From positions 1 through 48,676 of the forward strand of contig NZ_JAHZPZ010000007.1 of NCBI RefSeq assembly GCF_019929665.1: 48,676 nt of DNA. The letters are read 5' to 3'. The translations under genes were made by a program, and so were the position numbers. The DNA comes from Streptococcus infantis. Its GTDB lineage: Bacteria > Bacillota > Bacilli > Lactobacillales > Streptococcaceae. This document shows positions 14,377 through 25,013 of this stretch, in pieces (positions within the stretch are counted from its first letter, which is position 1; every line of letters starts with the position of its first letter). The notes below the pieces were generated by a model. It had not been told where the DNA came from and did not search any database. It was given only the letters and a program-made list of their open reading frames with translations.

Positions 14377-14395
14377 ATACCCCATAAGGGTATAT
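14375..14395. promoter_or_regulatory. CsoR/CstR-type operator
   Basis: Perfect 8-bp inverted repeat ATATACCC-N5-GGGTATAT overlapping the last bases of the -10 and the start-site region. CsoR-family repressors recognise G-tract inverted repeats of this form. The matching regulator gene lies at 15967-16224. Confidence 0.75.
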
Positions 14396-14406
14396 CGGAG
14401 GTGCCT

Positions 14407-14712
14407 ATGTTTTACTTATTTACAAAAATTGATAGTATTTCTACCAGCGAATTAGAAGCTAAACTCAAGGAACCGATTCAGCTATTGGACGTTCGGACGC
14501 CTACGGAATTCCGTAAAGGTCATATCAAAAATGCAAAGAATATTCCTCTAACCGAAATCGGATCTTACACCCCTGCGACAAAAGAAACTCTCTATGTCAT
14601 CTGTCATTCTGGTGTCCGAAGTAAGATGGCTGCTAAAAAGCTCAAGAAAAAAGGCTATGATGTTATCAACGTCCGAGGCGGCATGATCGCTTGGACAGGC
14701 GAAACTATATAG
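14407..14712 (+). CDS. single-domain rhodanese (sulfurtransferase) 1
   Basis: 101 residues from ATG 14407, which has GGAGGT four bases upstream; an in-frame GTG at 14401 lies within that SD and is unlikely to be the start. Contains the rhodanese signature LLDVRTPTEFRKGHI and the active-site loop CHSGVRS, whose cysteine accepts the sulfane sulfur, plus the closing GGMIAW motif. Cytosolic, no signal. Known role of the fold: moving persulfide sulfur between thiols. First gene after the operator-controlled promoter, followed 20 nt later by the decayed CoA-disulfide reductase gene. Confidence 0.9.
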   Translation: MFYLFTKIDSISTSELEAKLKEPIQLLDVRTPTEFRKGHIKNAKNIPLTEIGSYTPATKETLYVICHSGVRSKMAAKKLKKKGYDVINVRGGMIAWTGETI

Positions 14713-14732
14713 AACTAAAAGGGAGGAACTCA

Positions 14733-15589
14733 ATGAAGATTATCATTGTTGGATGAGTTGCAGGTGGTATGTCAGTGGCGACTCATCTCAGACGTCTCAT
14801 GAAAGATGCTATCATCTCACTAGCTTCTCCTGTAAACCGTCAAGGACGGCAAGTGGCAGACGTAATTGCTGGAATGGAGCGCAAAAACAAGGGTAGTATC
14901 GGTACTGCTATCGTTCGTGCTTTTGGTATTCCGCTGCTTCGACAGGTCTTAGCGAGCGCACTCTTAGTGACAATCAACCCCCATACAAGGCAATTCATGT
15001 CAGCGGGAAAGACCACGCTGGTTATTATCCAGGTGCTACTGATATGACCTTAAAGCTCCTCTTTGACCCAACCAGTGGCAAAATCTATGGCGCCCAAGGA
15101 GTTGGGAAGAAAGGTGATGACAAGAGAATCGATATCCTAGCAACTGCTATCAAGGCAAATCTCACCGTCCTTGACTTGCCAGAGTTAGAGTTCACCTATG
15201 CACCACCATTTGGTTCTGCCAAAGATCCAGTAAATATGCTGGGATACGCAGCCTTAAACCTTATCGAAGGTCTGAGCGACAATATACAGTGGTACCAGCT
15301 AGAAGATGAAATAGCTACTGGCAAGAGATTCCTGGATGTACGGACCAGTAGCGAATACCAAAGTGGTCGACTTAAGATTGACACCATCCACATCCCCCTA
15401 AACGAACTACGGGAACGCTTGGATGAACTAGACAAGAACCAAGCCTACATCGTTAGCTGTCACAGTGGTTTGCGCAGCTATATCACAGAGCGTATCCTCA
15501 AGCAAGCAGGATTTACCGTCCAAAACCTTGACGGCGCTTATTCACTATACAAAATGGCTAACCCAGAAGGAGTAGAATATGGTAACTAA
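14733..15589 (+). pseudogene. CoA-disulfide reductase/rhodanese fusion, disrupted
   Basis: An SD (GGGAGG) and ATG at 14733 start MKIIIVG, then TGA at 14754-14756 stops the frame where the family has a glycine in the FAD-binding G-G-x-A-G-G loop. The frame continues with VAGGMSVATHLRRLMKDA and then jumps to IISLASPVNRQGRQVADVIAGMERKN, a segment from late in the family, so most of the FAD/NADH domains (I estimate over 250 codons) are deleted. A frameshift near 14923-14932 then moves the reading to AASTGLSERTL...; the rest is clean to 15589. The last 181 codons (ATG 15044) encode the dimerisation domain and a rhodanese domain with an intact CHSGLRS loop, so a rhodanese-like fragment might still be made. 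Loss of the reductase is certain; expression of the fragment is not known. Confidence 0.88.
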
Positions 15590-15875
15590 TATCAGCATGG
15601 CTGACTTTTATGAAAAATATCAAAATGAACATCTAGATCTTATCGATGTCCGTGAAGTACATGAATTCCAAGCAGGACATGCACCAGCTGCCAAAAATCT
15701 TCCGTTAAGTACCTTGGAGCAAGGCTACAAAGAACTCAAACCTGACCATGAATACCATGTCATCTGTCAAGGTGGAGTGCGTTCTGCCTCTGCCTGTCAA
15801 TTTCTCAGCGCCCAAGGTCTCACCGTTACCAATGTAGAAGGCGGCATGAATGCCTGGCCCGGTGATGTAGAATAA
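15579..15875 (+). CDS. single-domain rhodanese (sulfurtransferase) 2
   Basis: 98 residues; ATG overlaps the end of the upstream pseudogene by 11 nt and is served by AAGGAG just before it. Signature LIDVREVHEFQAGHAPAAKN and active-site loop CQGGVRS with the sulfur-accepting cysteine; ends with GGMNAWPG. The CQGG loop differs from the CHSG loops of the two other rhodanese domains here, suggesting a different sulfur acceptor or donor. Last gene of the cluster, closed by a bidirectional terminator. Confidence 0.9.
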   Translation: MVTNISMADFYEKYQNEHLDLIDVREVHEFQAGHAPAAKNLPLSTLEQGYKELKPDHEYHVICQGGVRSASACQFLSAQGLTVTNVEGGMNAWPGDVE

Positions 15876-15885
15876 ATCAAATACA

Positions 15886-15929
15886 AAAAGAGCAGTTGGT
15901 TTACTCTAAAGAAAACCAACTGCTCTTTT
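15886..15929. terminator. bidirectional terminator between convergent genes
   Basis: Inverted repeat of 17 bp (arms 15886-15902 and 15913-15929, AAAAGAGCAGTTGGTTT) with A and T tracts at the two ends. Serves the rhodanese cluster (plus) and the CstR-like gene (minus). Confidence 0.9.
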
Positions 15930-15966
15930 ACTATTCTATCAACTTTTCAAGTAAGCCTTTATTCTG

Positions 15967-16224
15967 TTACTTCCGTTTAATCAAGTATTTAACTGCCTTT
16001 TCCAATCTTTCCTTCTGCGCTTGAGGGTCGCCTAAAGGGTCGTTAATACAAGCTGTTAAATTCTCCGTTATCATCAATTCAATAATACGATCAACACTGG
16101 ATCGCACTGCTGTTAATTGAGTAATGATATCGACACAATCACGCTCTTCCTCCATCATTTTTTGAATACCTCGCAATTGACCCTCTGAGCGTTTGAGACG
16201 TGTAATGTACTTTGATTTTGTCAT
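15967..16224 (-). CDS. cstR: CsoR-family persulfide-sensing repressor, CstR-like
   Basis: 85 residues, all-helical CsoR/RcnR/FrmR fold (RLKRSEGQLRGIQKMMEE N-terminal signature). Copper-sensing CsoR proteins use Cys-His-Cys; here Cys30 and Cys59 are present but the histidine position four residues before the second Cys is Asn55 (ENLTAC), as in staphylococcal CstR (ENLIEC). That pattern marks a dithiol persulfide sensor that forms di- to tetrasulfide links and releases DNA. Context supports this: it converges on rhodanese genes whose promoter carries a matching operator. Has its own consensus promoter; I see no copy of the operator there. CsoR for copper is the alternative, disfavoured by the Asn and the neighbours. 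Confidence 0.82.
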   Translation of the reverse strand: MTKSKYITRLKRSEGQLRGIQKMMEEERDCVDIITQLTAVRSSVDRIIELMITENLTACINDPLGDPQAQKERLEKAVKYLIKRK

Positions 16225-16251
16225 ATCTTTATCCTTAAACGATTTTTCTAC

Positions 16252-16280
16252 ATTATATCTCTAATACAGACCTTTGTCAA
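16252..16280 (-). promoter_or_regulatory. promoter of the CstR-like gene
   Basis: Minus strand TTGACA (16275-16280), 17-nt spacer, TATAAT (16252-16257): full consensus. Confidence 0.88.
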
Positions 16281-16395
16281 AAAGAGCACTTATCTTAAAG
16301 ATAAAACCTCCTAGTTCTCCACTCTGACTCTCGTAACAATACCGTCTTTATCTGACAATGTCAATCCAGATGCTCAACGTTGATAAAACAAGAAA

Positions 16396-16419
16396 AATCC
16401 TCCCCATGTAGGAAGGATT
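16396..16419 (-). terminator. adc operon terminator
   Basis: 9-bp stem with one G-U pair (AATCCTTCC / GGGAGGATT), 6-nt loop, followed on the minus strand by TTTTTCTTGTTTT; 9 nt after the adcA stop. Confidence 0.75.
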
Positions 16420-16427
16420 GTTTGGAT

Positions 16428-17930
16428 TTAATGAGCCAACATTTCTTGAGCAATCTCTTGACCTGATAAGCCATCTGGATAGTAGGTTGGCCAGTTGTCC
16501 ATCTCTTCAAAGAGGGCTTCTTGGCTAGCGCCTCCAAAGAAGATATGGAAATGTTCTGCCTTGACCGGAGCGATATTGTGGTCGCTAAACTGAACATACT
16601 TAAATTGTCCAGCATCCACATCAGTCGCTTCAAAGAGGAAGCGTACTCCACGATTGCCTTTCTTATAAGTCAAGATTTTCTTGCCGACATACTTGTAAGT
16701 ATATTTTTTACTTTGGCCACCTTGGATGAATTCCATAGTGTTATCCGTGATGTTAATCTTAGATACATCAGTTTGATAACCTTTTTGATAGTAAGCTTTG
16801 TATTCATCCTTGGTCATTTTGCCAGTCAATTTAGCCTTGTAGTCAAAGACTTGGTCTAGAGTACCATTTTCAAGGAAAGGATAGACAGACTGCCAGTTAC
16901 CAGCATAATCACTCAGGGTACGGTCCTTAACATCGGCATCCTCAAAGTAGCCATTATGAACGGTTTTAGTTTCCTCTGCCTTTTCTGGTTCAATTTCTGC
17001 CCCTGCCTGGTCAGTTGTTTGCTTGAGAGCTTTGAGATTTTTCTCCATGACAGAGATATAATTCTCTCCCGCCTTCATGTCCTCTTCGGTCAAGCTTTCA
17101 AGAGGATTCAGAACATCTAACTTCACTCCTGTTTCTTTTGAGAGAGTATTAGCCAGGGCTTGCGAGGCATTTTCTTCAAAGTAGATATAAGAGATTTTAT
17201 TTTTCTTGATGTACTCGGTCAATTCTGCCAAACGGCTTGCTGATGGCTCCGCATCTGGCGAAAGTCCAGAGATAGAGACTTGATTGAGTCCGTAGTCCAA
17301 GGCTAGATAACGGAAGGCTGCGTGTTGAGTCACAAAACTCTTTTGTTTTGCATTAGAAAGCCCTTCAGTATAGGCCTTGTCCAAGGCTTGTAGTTTTTCG
17401 ATATAGGCTGCTGCATTTTTTTCAAAAGTCGTCTTCTTATCTGGATAGTCAGCTGAAAGACTATCACGGATATGTTCTACAAGTTTGATTGCACGCGCAG
17501 GAGACAACCATACATGAGGGTCATACTCGTGATGATGACCTTCTTCACCATGGTCACGGTCCTCCTCTTCTTCACTTCCTGGAAGAAGCAACATATCTCC
17601 AGTAGCTTTAATGGTTTTTACTTTTTTTGCATCTAGAGATTCTAAAAGTTTAGGAACCCAAGTTTCCATATTTTCATTCTCATAAACAAAGGCATCAGCA
17701 TCTTGGATTTTAGCGACTGCCTTAGGTGATGGTTCATATTCATGTGGCTCTGTTCCAGCCCCGATTAAAAGTTCGACATTGGCTGTATCCCCTGCTACTT
17801 GCTTGGTAAATTCATAGACAGGGTAGAAAGTTGTAACGATATTTAATTTCCCGTCTGCTTGTTTTTGATTGGAACAAGCAACTAAGAATAAGGTCACAAG
17901 ACTTGCCAAAAGTAGACTTAGTTTTTTCAT
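16428..17930 (-). CDS. adcA: zinc ABC transporter substrate-binding lipoprotein AdcA
   Basis: 500 residues. Lipoprotein signal with lipobox LVAC (Cys19). The N-terminal ZnuA-type domain has zinc-binding histidines in EPHEYEP, DPHVWLSP and TQHAAF, and a His/Asp/Glu-rich loop (DRDHGEEGHHHEYD) near 125-138 thought to help recruit zinc. From about 325 a ZinT-like domain follows (HNGYFEDADVKDRTLSDYAG ...), with its His cluster in KAEHFHIFFGG. This two-domain form is the standard streptococcal AdcA. Last gene of adcRCBA, 9 nt after adcB. Delivers zinc to AdcB/AdcC; repressed by Zn-AdcR. Confidence 0.97.
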   Translation of the reverse strand: MKKLSLLLASLVTLFLVACSNQKQADGKLNIVTTFYPVYEFTKQVAGDTANVELLIGAGTEPHEYEPSPKAVAKIQDADAFVYENENMETWVPKLLESLDAKKVKTIKATGDMLLLPGSEEEEDRDHGEEGHHHEYDPHVWLSPARAIKLVEHIRDSLSADYPDKKTTFEKNAAAYIEKLQALDKAYTEGLSNAKQKSFVTQHAAFRYLALDYGLNQVSISGLSPDAEPSASRLAELTEYIKKNKISYIYFEENASQALANTLSKETGVKLDVLNPLESLTEEDMKAGENYISVMEKNLKALKQTTDQAGAEIEPEKAEETKTVHNGYFEDADVKDRTLSDYAGNWQSVYPFLENGTLDQVFDYKAKLTGKMTKDEYKAYYQKGYQTDVSKINITDNTMEFIQGGQSKKYTYKYVGKKILTYKKGNRGVRFLFEATDVDAGQFKYVQFSDHNIAPVKAEHFHIFFGGASQEALFEEMDNWPTYYPDGLSGQEIAQEMLAH

Positions 17931-17939
17931 TTACTTCTC

Positions 17940-18746
17940 CTATTTGATAAAACGTTTGAGTAAGCTGACTCCTAAGAAGACAACTACAAAGATAAGAGTG
18001 ATACTTGCACTTGGTGGTGTCTCTGCATAATAGGAAATATAAAGCCCCGCAACCATGCCTAGAAAACCAATAACACTAGCAAGTATCATCACTGAACTAA
18101 AGTTTTTACCTAGACGCAAAGCAATACTTGCTGGTAAAACCATGATAGTCGATACCAAAAGTGCTCCCGCAGCTGGGATCATGAGGGCAATAGCCACACC
18201 CGTTACCATGTTAAAGAGAATAGACATAGTACGCACTGGAAGACCATCAACAAAAGCTGTATCCTCGTCAAAAGTTAGAATATACATGGGTCTTAAAAAG
18301 AGGAAGGTCAGGATTAAAACAACTGCTGCAATAACAAAGAGCCCAATGACCTGCTCTTGACTAATAGTCACAATAGAACCAAAAAGGTATTGGTCCAGAC
18401 TCATAGAGCTAGAGCTCTTACCCTTACTCATGACAATAAGTGAAACTGCAAGTCCTGTAGACATGAGAATGGCTGTCCCAATCTCCATAAAGCTTTTATA
18501 AACCGTACGTAGGTATTCAAGGAAGACCGCCGCAATCAAGACAATCACAATGGTTGAAATGGTCGGAGAAATTCCTAAAACCAAGCCAAAGGCAACCCCC
18601 GAAAGCGAGACGTGACTCAGAGTATCACTCATAAGACTCTGACGACGCAAGATAAGGAAGGTCCCCAGAACTGGTGAAAAGAGACTCATGGCAATAACAG
18701 CCAAAAAGGCTCGCTGCATAAAATCATAAGACAATAGATTAAGCAT
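17940..18746 (-). CDS. adcB: zinc ABC transporter permease AdcB
   Basis: 268 residues from ATG 18746, chosen because GGAGG lies 6 nt upstream and it overlaps the adcC stop by 8 nt; the frame extends ten codons further into adcC but without SD. Polytopic permease of the ABC-3 family ([20 protein letters not shown]...), about eight or nine hydrophobic segments; the cytoplasmic loop contacting the ATPase is in the [17 protein letters not shown] region. Moves zinc delivered by AdcA across the membrane using AdcC. Confidence 0.97.
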   Translation of the reverse strand: MLNLLSYDFMQRAFLAVIAMSLFSPVLGTFLILRRQSLMSDTLSHVSLSGVAFGLVLGISPTISTIVIVLIAAVFLEYLRTVYKSFMEIGTAILMSTGLAVSLIVMSKGKSSSSMSLDQYLFGSIVTISQEQVIGLFVIAAVVLILTFLFLRPMYILTFDEDTAFVDGLPVRTMSILFNMVTGVAIALMIPAAGALLVSTIMVLPASIALRLGKNFSSVMILASVIGFLGMVAGLYISYYAETPPSASITLIFVVVFLGVSLLKRFIK

Positions 18747-19443
18747 GCTCCACCTCCTGGTCACTTTCATGGACATTGAAGCAACGCCATGGGGAATCTT
18801 GGTCTCGGACCAGGTGAATATTACGATCTGCGTAGTCCTTAACTTCTTCAGGATCGTGGGTAATCATCAAAACAGCCTTGCCATGATGGTGGGCACTGTG
18901 GTGCATGAGTTCGTAAAACTCATCCTTGGTTCCCGCATCCATCCCTGTCGTTGGCTCATCCAAGATAAAGATATCTGGATCTGAAGCAAACATACGTGCG
19001 ATAACAGCCCTTTGCTTTTGCCCACCAGAAAGGGAACCAATTCTTTTGTCCCGATGTTCCCACATACCAACAGAGTTTAAACTAGCCTTGATATGTTCCT
19101 CATCATGGGCATTCAAACGACGGAACCAACCTTTTCTTGGATAACGACCTGATTTAACAAATTCATAAACAGTGCTCGGAAAGCCTGCATTAAAGCTTGC
19201 AATCTGTTGAGGAAGGTAGGCGATTCTTAGTTTTGTCCCACGAGTGTTGGTCTTTGAAATGGTAACTTTGCCAAATCTTGGTTGTAGAATACCAAGACTG
19301 GCCTTGATAAGAGTCGTCTTGGCGGCTCCATTTTCTCCAGTAAGGGTGACAAATTCCCCACTATCAACACTGTAATTAATATGCTCAAGCACAGGTTCCT
19401 TGTCATAATAGAAGGACAAATCCTCTACTGTGATGTATCTCAT
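18739..19443 (-). CDS. adcC: zinc ABC transporter ATP-binding protein AdcC
   Basis: 234 residues. Walker [10 protein letters not shown] (near 37), with an alanine where most ABC proteins have glycine, as I remember also for pneumococcal AdcC; signature LSGGQKQRA; Walker [10 protein letters not shown]-loop ITHD. Start ATG shares one base with the adcR stop (TAATG) and the 3' end overlaps adcB, indicating translational coupling. Energises AdcB. Confidence 0.97.
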   Translation of the reverse strand: MRYITVEDLSFYYDKEPVLEHINYSVDSGEFVTLTGENGAAKTTLIKASLGILQPRFGKVTISKTNTRGTKLRIAYLPQQIASFNAGFPSTVYEFVKSGRYPRKGWFRRLNAHDEEHIKASLNSVGMWEHRDKRIGSLSGGQKQRAVIARMFASDPDIFILDEPTTGMDAGTKDEFYELMHHSAHHHGKAVLMITHDPEEVKDYADRNIHLVRDQDSPWRCFNVHESDQEVEHA

Positions 19444-19883
19444 TACTTGATTTCTCCTACTAAAGCAGTTAAAAACCGCTGAATAATTTGTTGCTCTTCA
19501 TCTGAGAATTGACTGGCAACTTGTTCATAAGTCGAGAGGGTGTGCTCATGATGATGGTGATGCTCCTCAGCAATCGGTCGAGCTAGATCTGTCAATTGAT
19601 AGAAAATCACTCGAGCATCCTTTGGATCCTTAGACGTTTCCAGCATCCCCTCTTTAATCAAGGATTTAATGGCCTTAGTGACGGCTGCTTGACTGACATT
19701 GAGACGGCGCGCCAACTCAGAGTTGGTTAGCGACTCCTCTGATAAGAGCATAAGAATATGCTCCTGGGTATTGGTCAAAGCCACATTACTGGTACAATGA
19801 CCAATCAAAATTTCATGCTGATTTTCAGCTTTCAGGATTACTTCATTTAAAAAATGATCAATGTCTGTTGCTAATTGTCTCAT
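19443..19883 (-). CDS. adcR: zinc-responsive MarR-family repressor AdcR
   Basis: 146 residues, winged-helix MarR fold ([23 protein letters not shown] recognition region). Known zinc ligands are all present: Glu24, His42, His108/His112 region (EEHHHHHEH) for the main site, and Cys30, Glu41 for the second. With zinc it binds TTAACnnGTTAA-type boxes and represses adhesin and zinc-uptake genes. First gene of adcRCBA; an AdcR box lies on its own promoter, so the operon is autoregulated. Confidence 0.97.
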   Translation of the reverse strand: MRQLATDIDHFLNEVILKAENQHEILIGHCTSNVALTNTQEHILMLLSEESLTNSELARRLNVSQAAVTKAIKSLIKEGMLETSKDPKDARVIFYQLTDLARPIAEEHHHHHEHTLSTYEQVASQFSDEEQQIIQRFLTALVGEIK

Positions 19884-19940
19884 GAACTTCTCCTTTCCTA
19901 GTTATCTTTTTCCGAAAACAATATAGATCACCACAGATTC

Positions 19941-19952
19941 TTTACTGGTTAA
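19941..19952. promoter_or_regulatory. AdcR box
   Basis: Minus strand TTAACCAGTAAA matches TTAACYRGTTAA in 11 of 12 positions. It abuts and overlaps by one base the -10 of the adcR promoter, the expected place for steric repression. Confidence 0.8.
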
Positions 19953-19979
19953 TTATATCATAAACCAAAAAAGAATCAA
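19952..19979 (-). promoter_or_regulatory. adcRCBA promoter
   Basis: Minus strand TTGATT (19974-19979), 16-nt spacer, TATAAT (19952-19957) preceded by TGA, an extended -10. Confidence 0.8.
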
Positions 19980-19986
19980 GAAAAAA

Positions 19987-20013
19987 GATGAAAACACTTG
20001 AGATGTTTTCATC
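19987..20013 (-). terminator. terminator of the 5'-nucleotidase gene
   Basis: Perfect 10-bp stem (GATGAAAACA / TGTTTTCATC), 7-nt loop, then TTTTTTC on the minus strand. Its T-tract ends next to the -35 of the adcR promoter. Confidence 0.88.
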
Positions 20014-20021
20014 CTTTAGAA

Positions 20022-22094
20022 TTATTTTTCTTGTCTACGGCTAGTCCAGAGGGCTGTCGCTCCAAGAATCACACCAAGTAGCATCATGAAAATAGATTGC
20101 TCACTACCTGTATTTGGAAGTAGTTTCTCTGAGACTACTGTTTTCTTAGCAAACTTATCTGCAACCTTATAATCAACTTTTACAGTAGAAGGTTGAGTCG
20201 GTTTTGTTGCTTGATCTTCTACTGGTTTAGCTGGATCTTGCTCTTTACCTTCTTCAGGAAGTTTAAATGTTTTTGAGTCCACAGAAATCGTGCGTGAATT
20301 TGGATTTACCTTTTCATACTGAGTCAAATCAGCTGTTTTGAGATAGTCTTCAAAGGCAGCATCCATTGAAGGACCTTCTTCTCTAGCACCACCAAGCATG
20401 GTATAACCGTCACCACCTGCTGCAAGGAAGTCGTTGGTTGCTAGGTAGTAGATTTTCGCCAAATCTAGTTTTTCATAAAGACCAGTTGCACGATTCTTCA
20501 CTTGAATAGCCAAGACGCGTTTACCTGCGACTAGGTTTGTATCGTAGTAGACCTTGGCTCCTGAAATCTGTAAGAATCCACCGCTTGGTTCGAGCAATGG
20601 TTGACCATTTTCGTCTAAGACAGTTTTTCCTGCTTTATCCACCTGCAAAATAGAGCCGAGTGATTTTTCAAACATATCCAGAACTTGCTGACCAGTTACT
20701 TGAATTTGAGAGATGGTGTTTCCAAATGGCAAAACTGCAATGACATTTCCTTTTGTAATTGGTTTATCTTTGGAAATCGTTTCACGCAAGCCACCACCAT
20801 TTGTCACAGCGATATCTGTTGGATGACTAAATCCTGTTTGACCATACTGGTAGAGAGAATCTGCGACGACATTTCCAAGGTTTGTCTCGCGGACACGGAC
20901 ATTTTCACGGTCACCGTTTAGTTCAACAGGACTGTTAGACACAACCTCAACTGCATTTTCTGCATCATACTTTGCCTTAATATCTTTAACTAAACTAGCA
21001 ACTTTTGGATTTGCTTCTAATTTTTTGGCTTCAGCAGCAGTAATCTGAGTTGGATTGCCCAAAAGCTGACGAGATTTATAAGTAATTTTACCAACATTAT
21101 GGAGATAACTTCCAGTTTGGTTGTAAGTCACATTATCTCCGTAAGTAGTTGATTCTACTGTATGAGAGTGACCATCAATGACTGTTACACGTTTCCCCTT
21201 CAAAAGAGGGTTCTTAGACAGGGCTTCTGCTAGTGTTGAGCCACGCCAAGCTACTGGCGTTGTTGTATCAACTCCCAAATGGGCTAAGACTACATAATGC
21301 TTATAATCCTTACCTTCCGCCTTAGCCTTGGCTTGAACTTCTTCAACGACCTTATTAACCTCTTCGATTGGCTCAGTAAAGGTTACTCCTTTAACATTTT
21401 TAGGGTGAGTTTTCGTTGCTGTTTCCGGCGTTGTCACACCTATCACTACAAACTCATCGCCTTCAACATCCTTATTCTTGTCAACAATAGTAGAAGCTTG
21501 GAAGAGACGAGCTCCATCTACATAAGTATTTGAACTTAACAAGGGGAATTTCAAAATTTCTTTGTATTTTTTTGCTTCTTCAAGTCCGAAATCAAACTCG
21601 TGATTTCCTACAGCCATGGCATCATAATCCATCTCGTTAAGAATCTTAGCACGTGCCTCACCTTTTGATGAGTTTGAGATAGGAAGACCCTGGAAAGCAT
21701 CACCAGCATCCACTACCAAGGTGGTCTGGTTGGTTTTTGCACGCTCTTGTTCAATGACTGTAGCCAACTTAGCGTCTCCAATGACTCCCTTTTCCTCTAC
21801 AATACGACCATGGACATCATTGGTGTGTAAGATAACAGTGTCCTTTTCTTCGCTTTTAGGAGATTCAGCAGGAGCTGACGGAGCTTCTGCAGGTGTAATC
21901 GCTTCTGAAGTAGCCGAAGTTTCCGGTACCGCAGGGCTCTCAACAGGAGTTGGAGTCGCCGACGGAGCTGGAGTTGCTGCGACAGCTGAACTTTCTGCAG
22001 GAGTTGTTGCTTCTTCAGCGTATACTTGTCCTGCTAAGAAGGCTGGAGCTAATAAAGCTGTAGATAGGATGGGTAATAAGAACTGTTTCTTCAT
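20022..22094 (-). CDS. LPXTG-anchored surface 5'-nucleotidase
   Basis: 690 residues. Sec signal (MKKQFLLPILSTALLAPAFL..., likely cleaved after VYA), then a Pro/Ala/Glu/Thr-rich linker to about 85. The metallophosphatase domain carries all metal-binding motifs: HTNDVHG, DAGDAFQG, GNHEFDFG, VVLAHLG, DGHSH. The C-terminal nucleotide-binding domain has RETNLGNVVADSL and TNGGGLRE. The C-terminus has LPNTG, a hydrophobic segment and RRQEK, so sortase A anchors it to the wall. Family role: hydrolysis of extracellular AMP/ADP/ATP to adenosine, which dampens host immunity and scavenges purines. Monocistronic. Confidence 0.94.
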   Translation of the reverse strand: MKKQFLLPILSTALLAPAFLAGQVYAEEATTPAESSAVAATPAPSATPTPVESPAVPETSATSEAITPAEAPSAPAESPKSEEKDTVILHTNDVHGRIVEEKGVIGDAKLATVIEQERAKTNQTTLVVDAGDAFQGLPISNSSKGEARAKILNEMDYDAMAVGNHEFDFGLEEAKKYKEILKFPLLSSNTYVDGARLFQASTIVDKNKDVEGDEFVVIGVTTPETATKTHPKNVKGVTFTEPIEEVNKVVEEVQAKAKAEGKDYKHYVVLAHLGVDTTTPVAWRGSTLAEALSKNPLLKGKRVTVIDGHSHTVESTTYGDNVTYNQTGSYLHNVGKITYKSRQLLGNPTQITAAEAKKLEANPKVASLVKDIKAKYDAENAVEVVSNSPVELNGDRENVRVRETNLGNVVADSLYQYGQTGFSHPTDIAVTNGGGLRETISKDKPITKGNVIAVLPFGNTISQIQVTGQQVLDMFEKSLGSILQVDKAGKTVLDENGQPLLEPSGGFLQISGAKVYYDTNLVAGKRVLAIQVKNRATGLYEKLDLAKIYYLATNDFLAAGGDGYTMLGGAREEGPSMDAAFEDYLKTADLTQYEKVNPNSRTISVDSKTFKLPEEGKEQDPAKPVEDQATKPTQPSTVKVDYKVADKFAKKTVVSEKLLPNTGSEQSIFMMLLGVILGATALWTSRRQEK

Positions 22095-22128
22095 TTTGAA
22101 ACCCCTTTCTTTTCTTTTTCTCTTTTAT

Positions 22129-22134
22129 ATTATA
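22129..22134 (-). promoter_or_regulatory. -10 element of the nucleotidase gene
   Basis: Perfect TATAAT on the minus strand about 35 nt upstream of the ATG; the -35 at 17 nt (TTTCAA) is weak. Confidence 0.5.
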
Positions 22135-22199
22135 CGCTATTTCTAAAAATTTTGAAACTTTTGACCTATTTGCATCTTAAATATTCGCCATTTAAACAA

Positions 22200-22228
22200 A
22201 AAAGCTTGGATTAAAATCCCAAACTTTT
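22200..22228 (-). terminator. dlt operon terminator
   Basis: 10-bp stem with one G-U pair (AAAAGTTTGG / CCAAGCTTTT) closing on an A/T-rich loop, followed by TTTTG on the minus strand; 9 nt after the dltD stop. Confidence 0.75.
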
Positions 22229-22236
22229 AGCTCATT

Positions 22237-23758
<1,522 letters not shown>

Positions 23759-23768
23759 TTAATTCCAT

Positions 23769-25013
23769 TTATTTTTTAAACCATAAATCATTCAAAAATC
23801 CAGAAAAGATTAAGAATGAAACCATTACGACATGGAAGGTTATCACCATGCCAAGCAACTGAGCCCAACGATTTTCAAGCAAGGGAGGTCGCCCTGCTTT
23901 TTTCCGTTCTTTATTGAGCGTTTTTTTCTTTCTGACCCAGGCATCATTCATCACTAAGCCTATCCCATGAAAGAGTCCGTAAGCGATATAAAACCATGTT
24001 ATCCCATGCCAGAACCCCATAAGGAGCATGTTCAGGACATAGGCAACACTTGAAGTCACATTTCGATTCTTAAAAAGCTTTTTTCTCGTCATCACCATGA
24101 CCATGCGCATAAAGACAAAGTCACGAAACCAGAAGGATAAACTCATGTGCCAACGATTCCAAAACTCTTTCAAATCTCTTGACAAGAAAGGTTTGTTGAA
24201 GTTAATCGGACTACGAATTCCCATCAGATTTGAAATAGCTATAGCAAACATAGAGTAACCTGCAAAGTCAAAGAAGAGCTCCAAACCAAATGTGTACATG
24301 ATGGCCACTACATAATAGTTAAAGACGCCACCTGTTTGTAAAGCTAAATTCTTTAGCGGTGGTAATAAAATCTCGCCTAAAATATGAGCTAGGATAAATT
24401 TATACAGAAATCCCCACATGATATACCGAACGGACTCAGCTAGCATATCCATCAATTCATCGCGTTCTGGAATCGTCTTATAATTTTCATTAAAACGTTT
24501 GAAACGATCAATGGGACCACTTGAAAATGTCGGCATAAAGAGAAGAAAACGCAAATACTCCCACATTTTCAAATCCTTAATGACTCCATCTCTTAGTTCG
24601 ATGATGATTCCTACCGAACGAAAGGTTAAATAGGAGATTCCTACAAATCCTAGTAGAGACTGTGTGCCATTAATAGCTGGTTGCACCTTGACAAAGATGA
24701 TGGGAAGCAATGATAATAGACTTACTAGATAGAAAGTCCATTTACCGTCTCGACCTTTTCGATACTGCTTGTAAAAAAGAACCAGTACAATTTGCCAAAT
24801 CAGATAAAGCCCCAAGGCAGCTAATTGATTGGTCTTGCCTCCCGTCAGCATAGTGACTATAAAGAACAGACTAACCAATATTTCATACCAGCCAAAACGT
24901 TTTTTGAAAAAAAGACCGATAAAGATTGGCAAGGTAACAGTAATCACGTACAAAAAGTACTGAGGATTCCCATACGGCTCAATATGAGGGAGCTGTTTCA
25001 GGAAATCCATCAT
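23769..25013 (-). CDS. dltB: MBOAT D-alanyl transferase DltB
   Basis: 414 residues, polytopic membrane-bound O-acyltransferase. Diagnostic stretches [39 protein letters not shown] and the catalytic histidine in [11 protein letters not shown]. Takes D-alanine from DltC in a cytoplasm-facing funnel and passes it outward. ATG overlaps the dltA stop by 4 nt (ATGA). Compare the paralogue at 28374-29528. Confidence 0.97.
   Translation of the reverse strand: MMDFLKQLPHIEPYGNPQYFLYVITVTLPIFIGLFFKKRFGWYEILVSLFFIVTMLTGGKTNQLAALGLYLIWQIVLVLFYKQYRKGRDGKWTFYLVSLLSLLPIIFVKVQPAINGTQSLLGFVGISYLTFRSVGIIIELRDGVIKDLKMWEYLRFLLFMPTFSSGPIDRFKRFNENYKTIPERDELMDMLAESVRYIMWGFLYKFILAHILGEILLPPLKNLALQTGGVFNYYVVAIMYTFGLELFFDFAGYSMFAIAISNLMGIRSPINFNKPFLSRDLKEFWNRWHMSLSFWFRDFVFMRMVMVMTRKKLFKNRNVTSSVAYVLNMLLMGFWHGITWFYIAYGLFHGIGLVMNDAWVRKKKTLNKERKKAGRPPLLENRWAQLLGMVITFHVVMVSFLIFSGFLNDLWFKK

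Noticed and set aside
14754..14756. In-frame TGA in the CoA-disulfide reductase start could be read as selenocysteine or a programmed stop.
   Set aside because: The position is a glycine in the FAD-binding loop, no selenocysteine machinery signal is visible, and the gene also has a large deletion and a frameshift.
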